Of a stretch of DNA of 46,601 nt, positions 41,163 to 46,601 are shown one piece after another. This stretch comes from Hyphomonas chukchiensis. GTDB lineage: Bacteria > Pseudomonadota > Alphaproteobacteria > Caulobacterales > Hyphomonadaceae. The notes under the pieces are model-generated. The model saw only the letters and a program-made list of their open reading frames with translations. It was not told where the DNA came from and made no database searches. The translations under genes and the position numbers were made by a program. The stretch lies in the NCBI RefSeq assembly GCF_000682695.1, contig NZ_AWFG01000021.1:1-46601 (forward strand), in the 5' to 3' direction. The number at the start of each line of letters is the position of its first letter. The first letter of the stretch is position 1.

Positions 41163-42770
41163 GTGGAACAATTCGACGTTGTTGTCGTGGGAGCGGGCCC
41201 CGTTGGTTTGACCCTTGCGATCGACTTGGGCCAACGCGGAATTCGAACCTTGATTTTGGAGCGGAACCCGACGACCGGACCGTGGCCCAAGATGGACCGA
41301 TCGAACGCGCGAACGATGGAATTCTATCGCCGCCTCGGAATTGCAGAGGACGTACGGGCGCTGGGCTATCCGGCCGAGGCATCGATGGACGTGTTTATCG
41401 TCACACGCCTTTGCGATGAACCCATCCTCAAGCTCCATTATCCGACGGTAGCAGAGTTTCGCGGCACGATTGCGGAGACTACAGATCATTCCCAACCACT
41501 TGAACCATATCAACTGGTTTCTCAGAACAAGCTGGAGCCGCTCTTGAAGTCCGTCGCCGAGCGGACGCCGCACGTTACCGTAAGATACGGTTGCGAGGTA
41601 ACGCACTTTGATCAGGCACCGGATGGTGTGACGGTTGAGTATGCTCAATTCGAACTTGGTTCCACAAAAGTGCAGGCTCGTTACCTTGCCGGCTGCGACG
41701 GCGGTGCCAGCACGATCCGCAAACAGCTTGGGATCAAACTGGAAGGCCAGGGCGGTTTGCGCCAAATGCGGCAGATCTGCTTCTACTCCGAACAGCTCTA
41801 TGATAAAATTCCTATGGGAAAGGGGCGCCATTACTATTTCGCCGACGCAGAAGGATCTGCACTCATTGTTCAGGGCGACCGTAAGGAGTTCACGCTCAAC
41901 TCGGACGTGCCTGAGGGTATCGACTATGAAGCCTGGGTTCGGGAAAAAGTGGGTCCCGGGATTGATTTCGACTTCAGAATCTTGAATGTGAGCCCGTGGA
42001 ACCTCAATCTGCTTCTGGCCGAAAGCTACAGTGACGGGCGAGTATTTCTAGCCGGCGACGCGGTGCACCTTGTGATCCCTACCGGTGGTCTGGGCATGAA
42101 TTCCGGCGTTGGTGACGCATTAGACCTTTCGTGGAAGCTCGCAGCGACACTACACGGCTGGGGCGGGCCCGGATTGCTGCCTTCTTATGAACGTGAGCGC
42201 CGACCAGTAGGCAAGAAGAACGTTGAAGCATCCGGATGGGCCGCACAGGGCCTCGGACTTTGGCGCGAGCTCCACACAAATGCCCTGATGGACGATACAC
42301 CTGAAGGAGCATTCGAGCGGTTGCGCACTGCACGATCTGCGAACGTTAATCACAGACGTGTGCACGAGATGGTTGGCGCCGAATATGGATATTCATATGC
42401 CGACTCTCCGCTTATTGACACGCCGGGAGACACGCAAGCGGAATGGGACACGGTCCGATTCCTACCCAGTACGAATCCTGGAGTACGTATCCCGCACATC
42501 TGGTTGAGCGACAAGGCTTCGATTCTGGATGCAATGGGACCGGATTTCACCTTCATCGATTTGACCGGGTCAGCTGCCCCCTCGGACATCGAAGACGCCT
42601 TCAAACAAATGGATGTTCCCCTAAAGGTCTTTCGTCGGGATGAAAGACACGTAAGATCCGTGTATGGATGTAGATTTCTTCTGGTTAGACCGGACCTGCA
42701 TATTGCCTGGACGGGCAATTGCCTCCCGCAAGACTCCAACAAGCTCGCAAAGATGGTGACAGGATTCTGA
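41163..42770 (+). CDS. FAD-dependent aromatic monooxygenase, PheA/MhpA type (535 aa)
   Basis: GAGPVG (10-15) and the acidic ILERNP bind the FAD ADP moiety. The second FAD motif GRVFLAGDAVHLVIPTGGLG lies about residues 292-311, followed by NSGVGDALDLSWKL. These are group A flavin monooxygenase hallmarks, and the PheA/MhpA branch hydroxylates phenols next to an existing hydroxyl to give catechols. It could prepare the substrate for the extradiol dioxygenase. Start is GTG with GGGAG 7 bases upstream. The C-terminal thioredoxin-like domain (GCRFLLVRPDLHIAW) is present. Confidence 0.94.
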   Translation: MEQFDVVVVGAGPVGLTLAIDLGQRGIRTLILERNPTTGPWPKMDRSNARTMEFYRRLGIAEDVRALGYPAEASMDVFIVTRLCDEPILKLHYPTVAEFRGTIAETTDHSQPLEPYQLVSQNKLEPLLKSVAERTPHVTVRYGCEVTHFDQAPDGVTVEYAQFELGSTKVQARYLAGCDGGASTIRKQLGIKLEGQGGLRQMRQICFYSEQLYDKIPMGKGRHYYFADAEGSALIVQGDRKEFTLNSDVPEGIDYEAWVREKVGPGIDFDFRILNVSPWNLNLLLAESYSDGRVFLAGDAVHLVIPTGGLGMNSGVGDALDLSWKLAATLHGWGGPGLLPSYERERRPVGKKNVEASGWAAQGLGLWRELHTNALMDDTPEGAFERLRTARSANVNHRRVHEMVGAEYGYSYADSPLIDTPGDTQAEWDTVRFLPSTNPGVRIPHIWLSDKASILDAMGPDFTFIDLTGSAAPSDIEDAFKQMDVPLKVFRRDERHVRSVYGCRFLLVRPDLHIAWTGNCLPQDSNKLAKMVTGF

Positions 42771-42782
42771 GTCGGGTTTTGT

Positions 42783-43085
42783 CTAAGCTGGATCTCTCCC
42801 GGCTATCACATTCCGTGCCCTTAACTTGTCGATCTCTGCCCGGCTATAGCCAAGAGCAGAGAGCACATCGGCGGTATGCTCGCCCAGCAACGGCGCTCGC
42901 CCCCCATCCGTAATCATACTGGCTGAGAACTCTGCAGGAAACTTGAGTTGGCAAAAATCACCGATCGGATCAGACCGTCTGATGAATGTGCCGTTGTTCA
43001 CAGCTTGCGGGTCGATCAAGAACTCATCAAGAGAATTTACGCGCCCCCTTTGGAACATGCCAATAATTGGTAGCTTGATTGGCAA
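42783..43085 (-). pseudogene. C-terminal fragment of a CaiB/BaiF CoA-transferase
   Basis: About 100 residues match only the C-terminal end of the CoA-transferase family: a substrate-domain strand (FLIDPQAVNNGTFIRRSD) and the ending APLLGEHTADVLSALGYSRA followed by EIDKLRARNVI. Intact members in this window have 355-382 residues, so roughly the first 280 are missing, including the catalytic aspartate. The only start is a TTG without a clear ribosome-binding site. It lies 20 bases after the stop of an SDR gene, so a deletion probably fused that gene to the remnant's downstream end. Confidence 0.8.
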
Positions 43086-43105
43086 TTCTCGGATTTGCCT
43101 GCCCT

Positions 43106-43990
43106 TTAGTCCGGCTGCAACGCGTATTGTTCAATCGAACTGCCCGGAATGGTGAAGTTAGTGTCGTCCAATACTGTGCCGAGATTGGCCGCAACGCCTT
43201 CGGCGGTCAGCGGTGATGCAATGAAACCCGGAACGGTTGCCGTAAAAATTCGGGCGACCCGGCCACCGGCCACGCTCAGTACATCACCGTTGAGCGCGCA
43301 GGAATCATGCGCGAGATAGACAACAACCGGAGAGACCGCCGCCGGATCCAGTCGTCCCGTGTCAAGTTCGGGATGCGCATCAAAATATGGTTTGGCCATG
43401 GGTGTATAGGCGACTGGGCAGATGGTATTTATGCGGATATTCCGGTCTCGATTGTCGAGAGACGCCCCCCGACTGAGGCCGATGATGCCCGCCTTTGCGG
43501 TGACATAGGGCAAGGCATCAGGCGCGCCAAAGGCACCCAGTGCGGATGCTGTGTTGACGATGCGACCATAGTCCTGCGCGCGCATATATTGTAACGCAGC
43601 TCGCATGGTCCAGAACATGCCCATGAGATGAACTTCGAGCACTGCTCGCAAATCGTCTGTGGCGACGTCCTGAATCTTGCCTGCGATAGAGTTTCCGGCA
43701 TTATTCACGAGGATATCGATCCGGCCCCACCTGTCCACAGCTGCTTTTATCGTTGCCTCAGCCTGCGCTTCCACGCCGACACTACCTTGGCTCGCAAACA
43801 CCTCGTACCCGTCACCTCGCAGGCGCTCGGCTTCCTCTTCCGCCGCACTTGCGTTCTCATCGCGAAGTGCAATATCGTTAAGCAGCACGCGTGCACCCCG
43901 TGCCGCCAAAGCGCGCGCGTGGCTCAATCCGAGGCCACTTGCGGCGCCGGTCACAACAGCGACTCTTCCTTCAAACGACAAATCTGCCAT
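43106..43990 (-). CDS. Short-chain dehydrogenase, MFE-2/HSD17B4-like (294 aa)
   Basis: TGAASGLG (14-21) with LLNDIALRDENASAAEEEA downstream, NNAGNSIAGK, and the active-site TASALGAFG... YVTAKAGI (Tyr-x3-Lys intact). A C-terminal tail beyond the usual 250 residues (AGGRVARIFTATVPGF onwards) is typical of the 3-hydroxyacyl-CoA dehydrogenase domain of peroxisomal MFE-2 and related steroid-side-chain enzymes. It would oxidise the (R)-3-hydroxyacyl-CoA made by the MaoC hydratases. Third gene of a minus operon with the SDR and SnoaL-like genes. Confidence 0.93.
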   Translation of the reverse strand: MADLSFEGRVAVVTGAASGLGLSHARALAARGARVLLNDIALRDENASAAEEEAERLRGDGYEVFASQGSVGVEAQAEATIKAAVDRWGRIDILVNNAGNSIAGKIQDVATDDLRAVLEVHLMGMFWTMRAALQYMRAQDYGRIVNTASALGAFGAPDALPYVTAKAGIIGLSRGASLDNRDRNIRINTICPVAYTPMAKPYFDAHPELDTGRLDPAAVSPVVVYLAHDSCALNGDVLSVAGGRVARIFTATVPGFIASPLTAEGVAANLGTVLDDTNFTIPGSSIEQYALQPD

Positions 43991-44017
43991 GGGTTCACCT
44001 GCTCGAATGGATTTGGA

Positions 44018-44482
44018 TTACAGTGTATCGAGCGTCACTTGACCCGCTATCGGTCTGCCGAAGGCGACTGCAGAGGTGATCGGGTTATAAAATTCACGCA
44101 AGCATTTGATCTTGCCGTTATCGATATCGAACCGAAGAACATACCGGTTTTTATACAACTTGCCCGACGTCATCTCCACCTCCCCTCGTGCCTCGACGAA
44201 GACGGTCTGCCCGTCGGCCGACACGATGTATTCGGCACTCACAAGTCGCACAGATTTTTCCGCAGCGAATGCGGTATCAATGAAGCTCACGATTTCCGAT
44301 TTTCCAGTGTATCGGCGAAAACTCCCTTCCTCGGTCTTGCCAGACTCATTGAAAGGTATTTCGAGCACCATATCGTCTGAGATCACCGCTAGTTTGGATG
44401 CCTTGTCCTTGTTGACGTCCCCCATTATCCAACGTTCGGCCACTTCACGCGCGTTGACATCTTCTGCTTTCGAATTTGACAT
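44018..44482 (-). CDS. SnoaL-like/NTF2-fold protein (154 aa)
   Basis: The sequence pattern (long N-terminal helix with AERWIMGD, then EIPFNESG, RRYTGKSEIVSFIDTA, YIVSADGQTVFVEARGE, YKNRYVLRFDIDNGKI and LREFYNP) is that of SnoaL-type cone-shaped barrels. Members act as isomerases, cyclases, dehydratases or have no enzyme role, so function cannot be assigned. GGAGG precedes the ATG. It lies between two SDR genes in a minus operon, with gaps of 27 and 34 bases, so it probably handles the same intermediates. Confidence 0.9.
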   Translation of the reverse strand: MSNSKAEDVNAREVAERWIMGDVNKDKASKLAVISDDMVLEIPFNESGKTEEGSFRRYTGKSEIVSFIDTAFAAEKSVRLVSAEYIVSADGQTVFVEARGEVEMTSGKLYKNRYVLRFDIDNGKIKCLREFYNPITSAVAFGRPIAGQVTLDTL

Positions 44483-44516
44483 CGATTTCCTCCACTCAAG
44501 ATTATACCGGGAACGG

Positions 44517-45320
44517 CTAATTGGTGACGAGTGTGTGCCCGCCAGCGACTTTTATACTCTCGCCCGTGACATAGGCTGAGAGATCGCTCACAAGAAATTC
44601 CATTACGCCGACCACGTCTTCGATTTGGCCGAGGCGGCGCAAGGGTATCGCACTAGCCTGGTCTTCTGTCGCAAGGTTGCGGTTTGCTGCCAGCGCTTTG
44701 ACACGTGGTGTTTCGATCAGGCCCGGCGCAATACAGTTTACCCGCACCTTGTGAGGCCCGAGTTCGACAGCCAACGACCGCGAATATTTTTCAACTGCGG
44801 CCTTGGCCGCGCCGTACATTGCGAAACGCGCGTTCAGGTCATCCATAAATGCACCGATTGTAGAGATATTCACTACCACGCCGCCTTGCCGCATCAGGTA
44901 GGGCGCACAAGCCTGGCACATATTTACGGTTGTTTCGAAATTGGCTGCAAAGAGCACGGCCCGATCCTCCCCGGAAGACCTGAGCGCTGAACTTTCCGAA
45001 ATAGGCGTGATTGCGCCGCCGGCATTGTTGATGAGTATGTCGATGCGTCCGAATTCGCGCACAACTTCGTCAACCGCATCGCGCACTTCGTCTGCAACTG
45101 AAAGATCCGCTTCAATCCCCAATGCGCGTACGCCTATCGCCCTGAGCTCGTCCGGAACCGTTTCAGCCGTCAGCTTCTCGCCGTATTTGGCCGAGATTGA
45201 GAGATCGATATCAATGATCGCGACGTCGGCACCGAGCGCAGCCAATCGCTGCGCGTGCGCTCTGCCCATGCCGCCACCACCACCGGTAACGATTGCGACT
45301 TTTCCGGCCAACTGTTTCAT
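44517..45320 (-). CDS. Short-chain dehydrogenase/reductase (267 aa)
   Basis: TGGGGGMG (12-19) and the acidic IIDIDL at the end of strand 2 favour NAD. NNAGGAI and the active-site STIGAFMDD... MYGAAKAAVEKYS (Tyr-x3-Lys) are intact, and the C-terminal VTGESIKVAGGHTLV is typical. It would interconvert a hydroxyl and a ketone. First gene of the minus operon continuing with SnoaL-like, SDR and the CaiB fragment. It diverges from the LysR gene. Confidence 0.93.
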   Translation of the reverse strand: MKQLAGKVAIVTGGGGGMGRAHAQRLAALGADVAIIDIDLSISAKYGEKLTAETVPDELRAIGVRALGIEADLSVADEVRDAVDEVVREFGRIDILINNAGGAITPISESSALRSSGEDRAVLFAANFETTVNMCQACAPYLMRQGGVVVNISTIGAFMDDLNARFAMYGAAKAAVEKYSRSLAVELGPHKVRVNCIAPGLIETPRVKALAANRNLATEDQASAIPLRRLGQIEDVVGVMEFLVSDLSAYVTGESIKVAGGHTLVTN

Positions 45321-45513
45321 ATTCAGGCCTGCGCGGCCGCTGGCGAATTCAAAGATGGATCCTGGTGATGCTCACTTCTGGTCACGTTGGCTCTCCCTTG
45401 TTCGCAATCCTGTCTGTCGAGGACGCGTTGTTCAATACAGGTTGCCCGCACAAGTCTTGTCAGACCAGTGACATTCGATGCAATGTGGCTTTCAGAAAAT
45501 TGGAAAGCTGGCC

Positions 45514-46455
45514 ATGCGATACAAATTGCCACCCTTGAATGCATTACGTGCGTTCGAAGTGACCGGTAGGACCGGAAGCTTAAGTGGCGCGTCCAGAGAA
45601 CTTGGCGTTTCAGTTGGCGCTGTCAGTCGCCATGTAAACCTGTTGGAAGAATTCCTCGGTTACAGGCTGTTTGTCCGGCAACACAATGGCATGGTCCTTA
45701 CGCAATGGGGCGAGGCTTACCATGAACAGATCGCATCGGCTTTTGAGCTTATTGACGGAGCTGGACGTGGCCTCCAACTCGGCTCGCGACATACAATCAG
45801 GTTTCGCGCCTATACTAGTTTCGCGACCGAGTGGCTTACACCTCGGCTTCCCGATTTCAGGCGCAGGCATCCGGATATCGTTGTCCAGCTGAAGCAGTCG
45901 CTCAACGAAACAAATTTCGCTAGTGAACCACTTGATGCAGCAATCAGTGCGCTTCCTGTCATGCAGCGAGACGTTGCAAGTGTCGACCTGTTCAATACCG
46001 TATTTGTACTTGTCTGTGCCGATGGGGCGGCCAGGTTCAAAGCAATGCAAGGCGATTTTTTCTCGCCAGGCGCACCTCCTATTCTCTTTGCACGGCGTGA
46101 AATACCGTTTTGGGAGCAGTATTTCGAGCAAATGAATTTGCCGCCTCCACCATTTGCCAGCGGGCTTGAATTTGACAATTTGAGCCTCACCTACCAGGCA
46201 GCAAGAAGCGGTGCCGGCGTCGCGCTCGGACAACTCTTCCTTGTCGCTGACGATTTGATTTCGGGCCGGCTCTCACCTGCCGCTTCAGTATGCGTTGAGA
46301 TCGACCTGCCCCACAGGTTTGTTTATCGTACAGGACGGGACACGCCTTCAGAAATTGCCCATTTCAGAAATTGGATGCTCGAACAAGCCGCCGAGACATT
46401 GGCCAAGATGGCACAGATCCGCAAGAATCTCGCCGACCTTCAGGTGCCTTCCTAA
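45514..46455 (+). CDS. LysR-family transcriptional regulator, GcvA-like (313 aa)
   Basis: The winged helix-turn-helix is clear at residues 7-60 (LPPLNALRAFEVTGRTGSLS then ASRELGVSVGAVSRHVNLLE). A periplasmic-binding-like effector domain follows from about residue 90. The LNALRAFE start and the PPFASGLEFDN region resemble the GcvA group. ATG 45514 has GGAAAG upstream; 12 further upstream codons are open but not family-like. It diverges from the SDR operon (193-base gap), the classic arrangement for LysR control of a neighbour. Its effector is unknown. Confidence 0.94.
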   Translation: MRYKLPPLNALRAFEVTGRTGSLSGASRELGVSVGAVSRHVNLLEEFLGYRLFVRQHNGMVLTQWGEAYHEQIASAFELIDGAGRGLQLGSRHTIRFRAYTSFATEWLTPRLPDFRRRHPDIVVQLKQSLNETNFASEPLDAAISALPVMQRDVASVDLFNTVFVLVCADGAARFKAMQGDFFSPGAPPILFARREIPFWEQYFEQMNLPPPPFASGLEFDNLSLTYQAARSGAGVALGQLFLVADDLISGRLSPAASVCVEIDLPHRFVYRTGRDTPSEIAHFRNWMLEQAAETLAKMAQIRKNLADLQVPS

Positions 46456-46474
46456 ACACCGACAAATGGCAATA

Positions 46475-46490
46475 TAGTACATTTGTTTTG
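46475..46490. promoter_or_regulatory. Copy of the recurrent 16-bp operator-like motif
   Basis: TAGTAC-attt-GTTTTG, about 100 bases before the next gene's ATG at 46591. One base deviates at the right edge. Confidence 0.45.
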
Positions 46491-46590
46491 TTTTCTTGAC
46501 GCGGCAGGTCTGATCTTTTAATCGCTTGAACGTCCAATTGAACTCGCCACCGATGCGGGTCGAACTAGAATTCAAAACAGGGAGCACCGC

Positions 46591-46601
46591 ATGAAGGTCC
46601 T
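46591..46601 (+). CDS. Start of a gene cut by the window end
   Basis: ATGAAGGTCCT follows GGGAG 5-9 bases upstream (ACAGGGAGCACCGC). Only M-K-V-L can be read, so no function can be given. Confidence 0.5.

Noticed and set aside
1..46601. Looked for insertion sequences, integrases, tRNA or rRNA genes, CRISPR repeats and phage or defence genes
   Set aside because: None seen on either strand. Absence is by eye only, and short or decayed mobile-element ends could be missed.

Overview
The window looks like part of a large catabolic island from an alphaproteobacterium. Sphingomonadales or a Hyphomonadaceae-like lineage is my best guess. The grounds are a TonB-dependent receptor with a VTVTAQRREE-type N-terminus, many acyl-CoA and short-chain dehydrogenase paralogues, and a base composition that looks by eye to be in the mid-to-high 50s % GC. 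The taxon is inference. I see about 36 protein genes plus one gene fragment, and no tRNA, rRNA, CRISPR array, insertion sequence or integrase.

Layout. (1) 1-2858: two adjacent acyl-CoA dehydrogenases, probably subunits of one enzyme, then a nitroreductase. (2) 3044-8220: an aromatic ring-opening module of a meta-cleavage-type C-C hydrolase, a double-hotdog MaoC hydratase, the alpha and beta subunits of a Rieske ring-hydroxylating dioxygenase, and a divergent type I extradiol dioxygenase. (3) 8343-10224: a FadR-like GntR regulator and an APH-fold kinase downstream of the extradiol gene. (4) 10447-13575 (minus): a small unknown protein, an acyl-CoA ligase and a zinc alcohol dehydrogenase. (5) 13866-23580: an alpha-methylacyl-CoA racemase with its full catalytic set, an ACMSD-type amidohydrolase, a TonB receptor, a second alpha/beta hydrolase, a class III CoA-transferase and another CoA ligase. 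(6) 23835-31556: an acetoacetyl-CoA-synthetase-like ligase, then a six-gene minus operon (GST, quinone-oxidoreductase-like MDR, enoyl-CoA hydratase, SDR, second APH kinase, PaaG-like isomerase). (7) 31821-35989: a five-gene plus operon with overlapping reading frames (crotonase, FAH-family hydrolase, SDR, beta-hydroxyacid dehydrogenase, crotonase). (8) 36647-46455: a 2,4-dienoyl-CoA-reductase-like flavoprotein, a MaoC protein, a KstD/fumarate-reductase-like flavoprotein, a PheA/MhpA-like monooxygenase, a CaiB C-terminal fragment, two SDRs, a SnoaL-like protein and a LysR regulator.

How the genes fit together (inference). The content fits uptake of a hydrophobic compound with both a ring and a methyl-branched acyl side chain. 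The TonB receptor would import it and the CoA ligases activate it. The racemase, the dehydrogenase pair, the hydratases and the SDRs would run beta-oxidation of the side chain. The Rieske dioxygenase, extradiol dioxygenase, C-C hydrolase and FAH-family hydrolase would open and degrade the ring. The two APH-fold kinases suggest a phosphorylation-based route for 4-hydroxyacyl-CoA, as in LvaA and ACAD10/11. The Rieske enzyme has no ferredoxin or reductase gene here, so electron transfer must be encoded elsewhere.

Regulation. Two signals stand out. A perfect 14-bp repeat containing a FadR/GntR-type operator (TGGTTGGACCA) occurs twice between the divergent dioxygenase genes, next to the GntR gene. 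A second, more widespread 16-bp interrupted palindrome (about TNNWAC-N4-GTTYTA) lies in most promoter-bearing gaps of the window. It resembles a TetR-family operator, but no TetR gene is present.
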